64,000 nt of DNA, taken from assembly GCA_918807975.1 (NCBI GenBank), contig OU964918.1, forward strand, positions 21,498,477 through 21,562,476. Reading direction: 5' to 3'. The stretch is from Aplidium turbinatum. Lineage: Eukaryota; Chordata; Ascidiacea; Aplousobranchia; Polyclinidae. Made by a program: the position numbers and the translations under genes. This document shows positions 12,200-23,680 of the stretch, one piece after another. The notes beneath the pieces were generated by a model. It had not been told where the DNA came from. It saw nothing but the letters and a program-made list of their open reading frames with translations, and did not search any database. Position 1 is the first letter of the stretch. Every line of letters starts with the position of its first letter.

Positions 12200-12870
12200 T
12201 CTGGTCAGTATCATACTGGAAGAAGCGATATTATCGACAATATTTCACATATTGCCTTGCGCATCGTGACAGGATGTCTGCGACCTACACCATTGGACAA
12301 TTTCCCTGTCCTTGCAGGCAACCAACCAGCTGAGTTTCGTCGCGAAGAAGCCATCCTGTCTCTTTCTCGCCGCACTACGAACCCCAACCACTTGCTCCAC
12401 TCAAATCTCTACGAGTCTGTGAGCGAGCAATCGAGCATCCTCGGCAACTGAAATCGAGACACCCATTTGTATGTGACGCACAACTTCTGATGAAAACCGC
12501 TGAAGACCAATCCATCAGCGCGGCTACCTGGGAGAACAACAAATGGAGCTCAGAGTGGAAGAAGAACTCCTCAAGACTCTAAAGTTGTATCTCCGACACC
12601 AGCCCCCATCCAACCGGAATGCATAATTTGCCAAGGAAGGCCTGGGTGCGGCTCAACCGCCTGCGTACTGGGCTAGCCTACTGGAGTCAGACTATTTCGC
12701 ACCAACATGCACAAATTGGGGATGGCTCCATCCGCAATCTGTGAGTGTGGCAAAGAGGAACAAACCACAGACCACACCATCTGTAACTGCGCCAAATGGT
12801 GTGCGTGGTCTGCTTGAACTGGATGACGAATCAATGGACGAATCAAAGGATTGCTGCTCGACACCTGCTC
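12200..12870 (+). mobile_element. LINE 3' fragment (C-terminal region)
   Basis: Translates in pieces to LRIVTGCLRPTPLDNFPVLAG and later RKAWVRLNRLRTGLAY, the C-terminal region that follows the RT/RNase-H part of Jockey/I-type LINEs. The frame is broken after about 12450. Related fragments occur at 22227, 28812, 33365 and 24950. Confidence 0.75.
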
Positions 12871-13516
12871 AAGCATCTAAACCGCATCGCCACTGCCCAA
12901 GAGTGGTAAAAGACAGAGCCCTTGACCCCTGGAGTAACAAAGAAGGTTTAAACGAAGAAGAATAGACAATATTGTTCTTGTTGGAATTTGGAAACAGTTT
13001 TCTGTGTTCAGTAACAACTTGCAAAAGAAACTGAAGTTGGTACTCATCTTCAGTTAAGATTTTGTTAAAATCCTGGATTAGACTTAGAGCAACTCCTCTC
13101 TCTGCTCTGTCATTGACTACTGAAAGTCCCTTTGCCATGTGTAAAGCTTGAATAAATGCACCATCTTCAGTCCAATGAGCAGGATCCTTTGAAAGTATAA
13201 TTATTGCTTCATCTTCACCCAACAGCTGAAGAAGCCATTTTGAATTAGAGGTGCAATACTGTTCTAGACCCTTATTGCTAAGAAACGCATCTACTTTGAT
13301 GCTTGGTCTCCTTGGTGGACGTTCTCCTGTTTCATCTAACATGGTTGCCACCATTAGCTTTTTACTTTCCACAGACAATCGAGAGTCAAACAAGGCTAGT
13401 CCAACCATTTCTTCGGACAGATACCATAAATGCACACCAAGCGTTTTGCATAAATCGCCTTTGCCATCCAACAAGTGCGATGCATAGCACCTGAAGCTTG
13501 AAAGCGGATTCCACAC
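12869..13516 (-). pseudogene. transposon protein of unassigned family (ERGV type)
   Basis: A 215-codon open stretch on the minus strand of the TAGGGTGG copy 1. Conserved-looking blocks are LWYLSEEMVGLALFD, then DPAHWTEDGAFIQALH, then VNDRAERGVALSLIQDFN, EDEYQLQFLLQVVTEHRK and a short tail. A second copy of the same family, in broken form on the plus strand at 34285-34780, preserves the same blocks, so the family is real. I recall similar uncharacterised proteins from cnidarians and arthropods, but I see no DDE motif or zinc finger and do not assign a function. It is probably the C-terminal part of a longer protein whose upstream exon or frame was lost against the right TIR. Confidence 0.6.
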
Positions 13517-14341
13517 TCAGGAGTTTCTCCAAGGAATATGATACAAAACGGGCATTTTAGCTATGCATGAATGCATAAAAGTTTAGGAATACTTATTTCG
13601 TTTATTGCTTTACCAGTTTTACCGGTTAGTTTATGAACTTTGTTTATTGAATAGCTTGGGCCACAATACTTGTTTAGCACTGTTTTGTGCTAGAATACCG
13701 AAAACAGGTTTTTTCTAAATAACTGCTTTTCTACTCAAGATAGACGCAATCACTGTTCACAAAGCATATAGGAAATCATGCTTTCTGCATCTTTTGACAC
13801 AAAAACCGTATCTCTAGCTCAAGCAGTTTTTGAGATATGCAGATTTGGTATTTTGGAGGAGGGAGCAAAACTTTAGGGGGGGATGGCCACCTCTAAATCA
13901 ATTTCAAATTCAAAAATTTTTTGCAGGAGTTATTTTTTCTGACAACCTCACCTTTTAAAAGGGTGTCCCACACAAAATTCAAATTTTTTTCATTTTTTGC
14001 CAAATAAGAGCCACCCTAGCGTTCACTTTGTCGCCTGCTCTAGACAGCGTGATTTTTTACCATAGTTCTTCACTTCTTACGCGCTACAAAAATTAAAACG
14101 ATATCAAATATCAAACTTTTGGTATTCGGCGAATTACGAACCATAGTTTTAATTAAAGAGGCAAATCTTCTGCGATTACCCCAAGTAATGAAAAGAACAC
14201 TAATTCAAAAGCGTTTTGAATCTTTCAGACAGTTGCTCACATTTTCTTTGCAGTTGATACTCCCTCGCCTTTTCTTTTCTTGCTTTCAGCGCCTCGCGTA
14301 CTGCAAGTGGCACTAAAATAATAACTAAATATTACGTAATA

Positions 14342-15614
14342 CAGACGAAATCGGTTAATCGAATCACCTATTTGCCAGACGTTTTGATACGATTATACGA
14401 TTGATTCGTTTAACCAATTTACTAAAAAAAGGTTTATTGTGAATGGGCGTAATTGTTGAGAAGATGTCTGTGCTGGCTAGGCTGCAACGCACATTACAAC
14501 TGATACTTCCTACAACTGTTTACAATTCTGGTTAAACTTTAAAGAGTTTCCTAGTTCAGTGTTACATACCACTACGCTGTATGTCCCAGCCAGCAAAACT
14601 GGTCCTTTTTACATTGATTTATCGTCTGCAGACGTTAAAACAATGTAAAAAAGATCAGCTTTGCTGACTTGGCTGAGCAGGTATGATCAAAGCATTTTTC
14701 TGCAAACTGCAGCAATCGGACTGCAAATCGGCAATCTTTCATATCACCGATCTCTGTGACGTCACAACGCGAACTTTGACGTTGAAGTTTTTGATTCAAG
14801 CGAGCTATTTTTAGCTCCCTACCAGCTGTGTAGTTTTGAGTGTGGAAATGTGGCCTACGAAAATAGTGGTATGGTAGAAAAACACGGCGCACACTCATTG
14901 TTTGTTTTGGAATCGCAAAGGTTTTTTTTTCAAGTCTTTTGCGCTGTCTGGTAAAATAATTAATTTGCAATGTTCTTCAACTGAACGAAACTGCACAAAT
15001 GAAATTACGCACTGCATTTCACAACAGTAGGCTACTTTGTTTCAGCAATTTTAAAAAAAATTCTCCAAAGTTTTCTGGTTTAAACTTTTAGTCATGCTTT
15101 CGAACACTTCTCTCTCAAGCCGAAATAATTTGTACATGTCCTTTCCTTGGAAGGCCAGTCGCCGGCAGATGACATCAAAAGCATTTAAACTGCTTTATTG
15201 GGAAGTGTGATTATTCCTTTTGTGTGCTTTTCTGTTTTAATGAAACCCAGCTGTGCGAAAATTGGTTGTTTGCAGTGCGATGTCTAGCACATAAGATTAT
15301 GGCCTGGGATTACAGACACTTGTCTTTGTTTTGATCGCATGCGTCTGTCTCGCCTTTGAACATTGCAGACAATTATGCGAAGCGAAAAAGAGACATTCTC
15401 TTTTCGCTAACGGGTACAATTATACGATTAAATGAATGAAGTAGGCAAACTAGAAGCAAATCCTGATGCTTTTATCCGACTTATTCTTTTAAGCGGTATA
15501 CGCTTAACCGATGTTTCTACTTAACATTAGATTGGATTTGGTTTGGGATTTCAGGTTTTGATTCAAATAAACGATTGATACGTTTAAGCAGTATACTATT
15601 AACCGATTTCGTCT
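14342..15614. mobile_element. TA-flanked MITE (Tc1/mariner-like ends), copy 1
   Basis: Termini CAGACGAAATCGGTTAAT and ATTAACCGATTTCGTCTG are flanked by TA on both sides (14340-14341, 15615-15616), as in the Tc1/mariner group. An inverted, almost full-length relative lies at 38613-39864 and also has TA flanks. No transposase is visible. The CTGCAG palindrome sits inside both copies at the same place. Confidence 0.75.
14589..14675. repeat. CTGCAG-centred palindrome
   Basis: About 85 bases. Outer arms CAGCCAGCAAAACTG and CAGCTTTGCTGACTTGGCTG, inner arms TTTTTACATTGAT and ACAATGTAAAAA, centre GTCTGCAGAC. It is shared with the copy at 39536-39625, so it was already inside the MITE before that element spread. 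Confidence 0.8.
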
Positions 15615-16061
15615 GTAATCCATTTCTCCTTTAACTTCTAACCGTTGTGTAATCAATCAAGTTTTATATTTTATCTGGTCTGATTTTTCGTCATTTCAAA
15701 GAAAGAAAGTATTTTGATCTGGTGCCTTCTGCCTACTAAAGATCATAAATGGCGGACAATCGTCATAATTTAGACTACCGCTCTCCGAATGCTCGTTGAC
15801 GCTGATGCGGTTGTTCAAAGAAGCCGTTCTTCGATCGGTATTTCCACGCGCTCACGCTACTTTTGATTAGAAAACTTTGATAAAGAATCGGCAATTTCTT
15901 TCGATGCCGACTCCGATGCCGATTCTCCAAAAATTGTCAATACCTGTCGATGCCGATTCCGATTAATCGGCACTTCCTTAGTACGAACTGACGTAACGAA
16001 TTGTTCATGGTACGAATTAGGTTGCAGCCTGCTTAGCTGATCTGCAGTATTACCATCAAGC

Positions 16062-16204
16062 ACCTAATGAAATAGACTTTATTGGAAATAGCACCTAAGT
16101 GACTGGGCACCACAATGCGCCGCACTTAAGTATCATGACCCCACTGTGTGCGCAACTGCGCACCTATTTGACTGGCGCCTAATTGTCTGCACCTAAAAGA
16201 CGTG
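16062..16204 (-). mobile_element. terminus of the GGTCCACGTCTTTTAGG family
   Basis: Reads AGCACCTAAGTGACTGGGC through to GCACCTAAAAGACGTGGACC, the roughly 130-bp TIR also seen at 26743, 33270, 56268 and 57308. It contains three spaced 'CACCTA' sub-repeats. No opposite end was found nearby. Confidence 0.6.
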
Positions 16205-16446
16205 GACCCCAAACTACAGATATTAAACTCATGTTCAGTAAACATTTCAAAAACTAGACTGTTTTCATCTTCAGTGCTATTGAATGAAAGCAATTCTTGA
16301 TGCTGCCAAGTTTTATTGAATTGTGGCTTACGTCACAAGGGCTAATCGACAAGCTTATCATAATTTTATATTGCAAGTTGGCCTATTTTTTGCAGCACAT
16401 TGTTTCATAAAAGGTTTGCCTTTTATAGATGGATTGTTACTTCTGG

Positions 16447-18631
16447 GTCATTCCATGCCAAACGTCCTGAAAATCATAAAGATCCCAGTTTGACCCTCTT
16501 CGATTTTGCTCAAACTTTGTCAAAATGTTATTTGGCATGATTTAGCCATACAGTACAAATTTTAGCTCAATATCTATTGTAGTTTTGGAAATATGATGCT
16601 TTAAAGTTTTAGGTACCCCCTAAACTTTTCCGCATTCGGTTTTTTGGACCATTTTCAATTAACCATATTATTTGCTCCGAAGGTTATATAAAGTTTATTT
16701 TTGGTAAAATGATTCACTTTTAGCTACATTACATGATTGCCTTGTCAAAATGCAATTAATGTGCAGCGTAGTCGGGGTCTGCTACTATTCGGTGAGTCCG
16801 ATTCGGTGAGAGCCTTTTTCGGTGAGAGCCTTTTTCGGTGAGAGCCCTATTTGGTGATTTTTTTGAATTTTTTTTTGAAAATTATCGGGTACCGTAGCCT
16901 AATTAAAACCCCTAACCCCAAACCCCCTAACCTCAAACCCGAAAACCCAACCCCCCAAAAAAACCCAAAACTCCCAAAAAAAACCAAAAACCCCAAAACT
17001 CCCAAAAACCCCCAAAAACCCCCAAACCCCCAAAACCCCAAACCCCTAACCCCTATCCCCTATAACGGCAATGATAATTAGGCTACAGTGCGCAATAATT
17101 TAAAAAAAAAACTCACCGAATAGAGCTCTCACCGAAAAAGGCTCTCACCGAATAGGGAACTCACCGAATCGGGCCATTCCGGCATAGTCGAGTAATCAAG
17201 CCTCAAAGTAGCTCTTTTCTTCATCAAAAACAAATTTTGTGCCATATTTGGAAGTCTGTAACTTTTTTATGAAAAGTAGGATAGTTATTATATTTATATT
17301 GTATGCTCTTTCCCTACCAGGCAACAACTTCACCAAGTTTGATAAGTAACATTATATTTATTAGAAAGTTACAATGCATTAAAATATGCACCCCAAGCAA
17401 AAAAGTCAAAATAACACCATCTTGTGGTATAAAAATACCCCCGTAACAAGGTGTTTACAAAATAATCTTTTTAACCATTTGAAGAACATTACCTAAGGAA
17501 CTTGTGTACAAAGTTTTGACTTTGTCACTCAACTATTAAGAGGTAAGTTGGGGGTCAATTTTTAACTCCCCATAATAAAAAATTGGCTTATTTGCAGAGG
17601 AGTCATTCCATGCTTAATTTAGGGGAAAAAATATTGGTACACCCATGGTTCCAGAATTTTATGATATATTGTGTTCAGATAGAGCTCATTGAGACAACTC
17701 TTTTAAAAAAAAAATTAGCATTCTATAGCCTTCGGCTCTCGAGATATTGAGGATTGTAATTTGGCCACACGAGGGGCAAATCCTGGTTACGCATGAGTGA
17801 TTTTTAAGTATATTTCCTATATAGATGGTAGAGGAGTGGGGAAAATTGCTATTTGGGGGTTTTCAGGGGCACTGAATTCAATAAAAACAGTTCCAAATAG
17901 CTCAGAGCAATAGTTTTGTCTCTACAGTTATTTTTTGCTGTTTCACTTCAACCGCTTAAATGGTTAAGTGACAAAGTCAAAACTTTGTACACAAGTTCCT
18001 TAGGTAATGTTCTTCAAATGGTTAAAAAGATTATTTTGTAAACACTTTGTTGCGGGAGTATTTTTATGCCACAAGGTGGCGTTATTTTGGCTTTTTTGCT
18101 TGGGGTGCATATTAAATATTTTGATGCATTGTAACTTTCTAATAAATATAATGTTACTTATCAAACTTGGTGAAGTTGTTGCCTGGTAGGGAAGGAACAT
18201 ACATGATAAATATAATAACCATCCTACTTTTCATAAAAAAGTTACAGACTTCCAAATATGGCACAAAATTTGTTTTTGATGAAGAAAAGAGCTACTTTGA
18301 GGCTTGATTACTCCATTATGCTGCAAATTAATTGCATTTTGACAATGCAATCATGTAATATAGCTAAAAGTGAATCATTTTACCAAAAATAAACTTTATA
18401 CAACCTTCGGAGAAAAATGTATAGTTAATTGAAAATAGTCCAAAAAAGCGAATGCGGAAAAGTTTAGGGGGTACCTAAAACTTTAAAGCATTATATTTCC
18501 AAAACTATAATAGATACTGAGCTAAAATTTGTAATGCATGGCTAAATCATGCCAAATAACATTTTGACCAAGTTTGAGCAAAATCGAAGAGGGTCAAACT
18601 GATAGGTCTAGGACGCTTGGCATGGAATGAC
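16447..18631. mobile_element. long-TIR foldback transposon
   Basis: Left arm from GTCATTCCATGCCAA and right arm to TTGGCATGGAATGAC are inverted copies of about 670 bp (right arm 17965-18631), with a loop of about 430 bp. Flanks ACTTCTGG and ACTTCTGT form a near-perfect 8-bp duplication. The left arm is interrupted by a 407-bp insertion at 16775-17181, and the right arm gives the uninterrupted sequence at that site. No transposase is present. Confidence 0.85.
16775..17181. mobile_element. 9-bp-TSD family member with C-rich telomere-like core
   Basis: Starts GGGTCTGCTACTATTCGG and ends GAATCGGGCCATTCCG. Flanks GCGTAGTCG (16766-16774) and GCATAGTCG (17182-17190) are a 9-bp duplication with one difference. 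The core (about 16899-17068) is CCCCTAACC/CCCCAAA-rich. The opposite arm of the host foldback element supplies the empty site. Confidence 0.9.
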
Positions 18632-18639
18632 ACTTCTGT

Positions 18640-19188
18640 TTACTGCCGTTTGATTGATACTTCTAAATTCCAAGTTGTAAAACTAAAAACCTTGGCTTTT
18701 ATTTTTATTCTTAATAATAATAAGCTTGTAGATTAGTCGGTGTGAAGTCAGCTGCAATTTAATTTAAAACTTAGCAGCACCAGAGATTGCTTTCATAGTA
18801 CAATGATGAAAACAATCTTGTTTCCAAAACGTTTAGTCATTTGCTGGGTAATTTTGTTTTGACCTGAAATTCCAACCATTTTACTACTTATTGTTACTGT
18901 ATTTTATAATTGCTGGGGTAAATGGTCATGATAGCAAATGACATCAGTGTATCTGAGTTATGTTGAACGGAAAGTAGAACTGTCAAAGTGTTTTATATTT
19001 AGTAATGGTGTGAAAGCATTCAGTATACGATCCCCTACTGTATTGTCTAGGATAATATTTTGTGATACCATAATTGTTTTTAAGTATGACGTGTGCGTAA
19101 AGTGTAGGCCTCATGCATTTTACGCAGCTTAATCTAGGCTAATCATTGCAATTTTATAGCTCAAGTCAAAAAATTAATACAAAAATGT
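18640..19188. other. no feature recognised
   Basis: About 550 bp of AT-rich sequence between two transposons. It contains no reading frame, splice pattern or repeat that I recognise. Confidence 0.5.
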
Positions 19189-19563
19189 TGAAAGTGTGGG
19201 TCTGCTACTATTCGGTGAGTCCGATTCGGCGAGTCCGATTCGGCGAGTCCATTTCGGAGAGTCTGATTCGGAGAGTTCCCTATTCGGAGACAGCCTTTTT
19301 CGGAGAGTTCCCTATTCGGAGATTTTTCGAAATTTTTTTAAAACATTATTATTAATTATTATTAATTTTAAAAATTAATTATTTAAAAATTATAGGTTTA
19401 CTCTAAACTGCCACTTGGGTTTTTACTTCATCTTTTATGGCAATCGCTATTTGGCAACTGTGTTTTTTTAGTTGACACGTTTTCACTGAGACTTTATCTC
19501 ATTAACCCCTATTGTTAATCATGAAAACTGTTGTTTTGATGTAAAACACATATTTTCAACAAA

Positions 19564-19650
19564 CCCAGATAACAAAATTCGTCATTTTTACATTGATTCG
19601 AACGTTTGCAGATGTTGAATCAATGTAAAAATGACGAATTTTGTCGTCTG
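19564..19650. repeat. CTGCAG-type palindrome, slightly drifted
   Basis: Arms CGTCATTTTTACATTGATTC and AATCAATGTAAAAATGACG flank a drifted centre (GTTTGCAGATG). Outer arms CCCAGATAACAAAATTC / GAATTTTGTCGTCTG extend it. It is part of the long TIR of the host element and has a mirror copy at 21737-21800. Confidence 0.75.
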
Positions 19651-19739
19651 AGAAGGCACTCAAAGGTAAACACTGGATAAAATGCAAGAATGCAAAAAAA
19701 ACGATATTGTGGAATAAAATACAAAATTCTCTAAATAAA

Positions 19740-19985
19740 CAGACGAATCGGACATACATCTCTCTGTTATCATTTTTAATGTAAAAATTCCTTTTGTGGT
19801 CCCTTTGTCTGGAACAAATAAAAACTGTGCTGTTGAAATTTCCGATTGTAGTTTTGGTCTCAATCTCATCATCATGATTCGGAGTAAAATGTTGGTTAGG
19901 TGATTCACAAAGCTAATTGTTCTGTAGAGTGAGCATTCTGTTGCTCCGGTTTTCTTTAGTAAAGTTATGAATATGGAACGTAGCC
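19740..19985 (-). pseudogene. LINE reverse transcriptase fragment
   Basis: Minus-strand translation gives FITLLKKTGATECSLYRTIS followed by HLTNILLRI, then QFLFVPDKGTTKGIFTLKMI. This is the start of the RT domain of 'endonuclease-reverse transcriptase' type LINEs (RT blocks 1-2). Only about 80 codons remain. The downstream catalytic part is absent. Confidence 0.75.
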
Positions 19986-20378
19986 TACCATATCACTAGG
20001 GTCTTTCCGGTGTCATAACTATGATTTAAGATCTCAATGGTTAGGTCTAAACCCCACTCATCTAAAGCTTCGATAATTTCAACTATAAAAGAAACGATAT
20101 TGTGGAATATCCTAGTATGCGTATCCTAGTCAGCTAAAGTTCTCTTTTCTAGTCAGCTAAAGTTCTCTTTTCTACACAATTTCAACGTTTAGCGACGTTA
20201 AAACGATGTAGAAACGGCAATTTCTGCTGGTCAGGATAACTAGGCTACGGTATTTCAATGTTTAGCGACGTTAAAACGATAGACCACACATTTGGTTATC
20301 TGTTACTACAATGTAAAAATGAACTGTTAGGCTAACTGGGTTCTTGGAACAAATTTTTACTGGTTGAGATAACTAGGC

Positions 20379-21203
20379 CAGGCCTTAAAACTCGTGTTTT
20401 TTTTCGGCAGCCATCGTGGCCTACTGAGAGCTCCTTCTCGGCGGCCAAATCTGCGTGCTTAGAGGCCAAAATACAATAACGATAGCACAAGTAAATAACA
20501 TTAAACTTGCAACAATGTTAAAATGATCACTTAGCGTTGTTGAAGTCTGGGCGACGTCCTGCAAAAGAATCGTTGTACCACGCATTAAATGCTTTATCGG
20601 GATTGTAATCCGGTATTGCGGGACCATCTAACGACCCTAAATTGTTTTAACTGCTCGTGCTCGCAGCTCAGTTATTGTTTCAACTGCATACCGCCTTTCA
20701 TAAAACCTGACCATTTATTCCGTTATGATGTCACCATTGAGGGTGTGAAGTCACTAACCCACAGCGTTCTCAACTATGAAGACACTTGTTTTACCCAGGG
20801 ATGTCAACTAACCTAGTTCTCCTTTTTAACAACGATTCAATGTCTGACAACATTGAATCGATATAAAAACGACAATATTGCCAGCCGGTGTATATTACCA
20901 CTTCGGATTAACACCTCGTTAAAAGTTAAAATAAACATCGGGAATTGCAAACAAGACTTACAACGCTGGTGATCGCAGCTGGATATATTCAATACAACAG
21001 TAGTGACCATAATGCGCTGACCTAATTCTGTGTCACTCTTTGATATTACATCTTTTCGACATTTAATCCACGATCATTCTATTGCGAAATTAAATAATTG
21101 GCTAGAAGAAACCGGCGGCCAAACTTGGCCGACGGAGGAGGTAGCACAGGCGGTCATTCAAGCACTACTTAGCGGCCATGGCCGCTGGCTGCTTCAAGGC
21201 TTG
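20379..21203. mobile_element. 5-bp-TSD element, CAGGCCTTAAAAC end
   Basis: Termini CAGGCCTTAAAACTCG and GCTGCTTCAAGGCTTG with flanks TAGGC on both sides (20374-20378, 21204-21208). GGCGGCCAAA-type G/C-rich blocks lie inside each end. The end sequence and 5-bp duplication link it to the CAGGCCTCGAAATTCG family at 34816 and 46315. No protein is seen. Confidence 0.7.
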
Positions 21204-21286
21204 TAGGCTACGGTACTCGATAATTTCCTTTCAATCCAAGCTATAGGCCACACATTTGTTGATCCAAACTACCGGTAATCTTTTTA

Positions 21287-21545
21287 ACTATTCAAAAATA
21301 CTAACTTATAGACATAAACATGATTTTTTTTTTGTAACATCTTTTTGTTATTTTCCCTTCATATCTTAAATTTTTCTGAAGGTGTTGCGGCTGTGCCAAA
21401 TTTCTTTTAACTCAATCACTTACTTCGATCACAAGAACGTTTTAACGTTCACGTTTTGTCGCTTCTACGTTTTTCTCGACTTTTGCTATGTTGACGTGTA
21501 TTGTTTTTGATATGATGGTCACAAATAAAAACAACTCAACTGAAC
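21287..21545 (+). mobile_element. possible LINE 3' end
   Basis: The right edge AATAAAAACAACTCAACTGA resembles the 3' end of the LINE at 660-2830. The first 60 bases match, reversed, 3305-3378, so only the latter part may be LINE. No coding is left. Confidence 0.35.
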
Positions 21546-21736
21546 TGACATGACGAATTTTCATTCAATTGTTCAAACATTTTATTTCAATTTTCTCTGC
21601 ACGATTTCAACGTTTAGCAACGTTGAAGCGATGTAAAAACGGCAATGATAAATAGGCTACGGCACCCGATAATTTTCAAAAAAAAATTCAAAAAATCTCC
21701 GAATGTTTATCCAGTGTTTACCTTTGAGTGCCTGCT

Positions 21737-21800
21737 TCATTTTTACATTGATTCAACGTCTGCAGACGTTCAAATCAATGTAAAGATGACGAATTTTGTT
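21737..21800. repeat. CTGCAG-centred palindrome
   Basis: TTTTTACATTGATTCAACG, then TCTGCAGA, then CGTTCAAATCAATGTAAA. One base is inserted in the right arm. Confidence 0.8.
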
Positions 21801-22226
21801 GTCTGGTTTCGTTGAAAATATGTGTTTTACTTCAAAACAACAGTTTTCATGATTAACAATAGGGGTTAATGAGATAAAGTCTCGAGTGAAAACGTGTCAA
21901 CTAAAAAAAGACAGTTGCCAAATAGCGTTTGCCATAAAAGATGAAGTAAAAACCTAAGGCTAAGTGGCAGTTTAGAGCAGGGCTTCCCAAAGTGGGGGTC
22001 GCGACCCCCAGAGGGGTCGCGTAACGAACTTCGGGGGTCGCAGAAAGTATACAAATTTTACACAAAGCACTGCATATTATCACTTATATGCAAGATGCTG
22101 TGAAAGTTATTCACTATTAAGAGTCGTGCACTCAATAGGCTACCCGTATTTTTAAATTTATGTAGCCTAGTGAATATATAGCCATATATAGCCTTAGTCT
22201 ACAGCTCAGCCGAAGATGCCACAGCT

Positions 22227-22870
22227 GTGTGGAACAGTAGCAGACACACAAAAAAGATGGATGTATGCATTAACGACACCTTGCGCATCATCACTGGCTG
22301 TCTCCGCCCCACACCTACTGCTTATCTACCAACTTTGGCTGGCATTGCTCCTGCTCATGTCCGATTGTCCGTAGGGAAGAAGCCTCTCACAAACTGGCTT
22401 TGCATGCAAGACTCGATCCTCAACACCTTCTCCACAGTCACTCCCAAAGATATGGACCAGTCAGACCTCAATGCCTGTCATCAAGGCGCCCATTCCATCG
22501 ATATGCTACACAGCTTGTGGATAAGAACTTCAGCTGCATGGAGACATGGGCTCAGAAGTGGAACGAGCTGCCACATATCCCTCCCCAGTTTTCAGTTATA
22601 CCAGCACTCTCCATCCCTCCTGGAGCAGACCTCTCAAGAAAGGCATGGGTCACATTGAACAGGATCAGATGTGACGTTGGCTGCACTGGAGCTAATCTGT
22701 TTAGGTGGGGGTTGCACAATACGCCGATATGTGTCTGCGGAGCGGTAGAACAAACAATGCAACACATACTCCACGAATGTTCCATCTTACGGCCCCCAAG
22801 TGAAATCATCGGTATTCCACAACTGGACCCAACTACCGTATTATGGCTGCACGATGAGGCATTGCCCATC
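22227..22870 (+). pseudogene. LINE C-terminal fragment
   Basis: Two overlapping frames (22227-22658 and 22400-22873) together show LRIITGCLRPTPTAYLPTLAG, then LNRIRCDVGC, then CVCGAVEQTMQHILHEC. The last is the Cys/His block at the extreme C-terminus of Jockey/I-type LINE proteins. A frame change lies between about 22380 and 22640. The RT itself is not included. Confidence 0.8.
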
Positions 22871-23399
22871 TAAGCTACTACAAGTCAAACGAGAGAAGAA
22901 GCCTAGTGAAATATGGAATAGGAGTTTAAAATCCTCTTTTCTGCATTGTAAACGTGGATTTCAAAACTAAAGCAATGCTTTTAACAAGATTAGCGTTAAA
23001 AAATTAAGTCGTGAATTTTCCAACGGAAAAAGTGTAGCCTTTGTCCACCGTGTTTGTAAAGACGTTTTTGGAAAGGCTTTTCAAATTATGCTATTTGTCA
23101 GGTTTGCCTGAAAAAAGGGAACGAATTTAATTTGTCCTTTCAAGGAGAAAACATTTATGTTTTTACATGGAAATCTAAAGTTGGAGCGTTCATCAAAAAA
23201 TTAAACATCTAGAAACAAAACATTGCAAATGGTTTATTTGAAATAATCTCATTTACTGAAAAGTTTTTGGCTAATCAATGGCATGGAATCAAACGTTATA
23301 TTAAGCCTCTGGTTATCGACACTTGTCAAGACTGTTGAAAGAGCTTAAAAGTATTTTCTTCCAGAATTGGACAATACTTTTAGATTGGATCCAAAACCC

Positions 23400-23680
23400 A
23401 TTTGGTTGGTTGGTTTTGAATCTTTATCCTGACAAAGCCTTGATAGGTTATTCCTGGTAGTTTTGCATACTTGTAGAGGCTCTTGACACAGGGCCGGTTA
23501 CCGAGATTGGCAGAGTGAAGTTTTTCGATTGTTGCCGGGGAATTATTCCATTCACTAGGTGCCGCTTCATGGAGAGCAGTCCTGAAATGCGTTGCTCAAG
23601 CGCACACCCCGAGAGTCGAACTTGCGCCGCATGATCTTGAGCTGGGCGCGTAACCACTGAGCTAACGGGGTGGACCATGC
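23400..23680 (-). repeat. tRNA-derived SINE
   Basis: The 5' head on the minus strand (23672-23605) has a perfect 7-bp acceptor-like stem CACCCCG/CGGGGTG, an A box TTAGCTCAGTGG and a B box AAGTTCGACTC, so it descends from a tRNA. A tRNA-unrelated body follows down to about 23400. A decayed relative lies at 55410-55560. Confidence 0.75.

Larger units (their letters stand above)
11770..14018 (-). mobile_element. TAGGGTGG-end DNA transposon, copy 1
   Basis: TIRs of about 300 bp start TAGGGTGGCTCTTAAAA and end AAGAGCCACCCTA, with an exact 8-bp duplication GCGTTCAC (11762-11769, 14019-14026). The mirrored interior block TTGAGTAGAAAAGCAGTTAT at about 12037 confirms long TIRs. Inside are a LINE 3' fragment (about 12200-12870) and a protein gene on the minus strand (13516-12869). 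Confidence 0.9.
11602..15980. mobile_element. hAT-type element with two nested insertions
   Basis: Termini TAGGGATGTGCTGATTA and TAATCGGCACTTCCTTA are flanked by a perfect 8-bp duplication GTACGAAC (11594-11601, 15981-15988). Subterminal 'GATGCCGATTC' repeats flank both ends. Two later insertions, at 11770-14018 and 14342-15614, make up most of its length. No hAT transposase is left. Confidence 0.9.

Noticed and set aside
12869-13516. A host gene on the minus strand
   Set aside because: It lies between the TIRs of a transposon with a perfect 8-bp duplication, and a broken relative occurs at 34285-34780, as expected for transposon genes.
16847-17081. Gly/Phe-rich and Pro/Lys-rich frames on the two strands
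   Set aside because: They come from the C-rich telomere-like low-complexity core of a short transposon.
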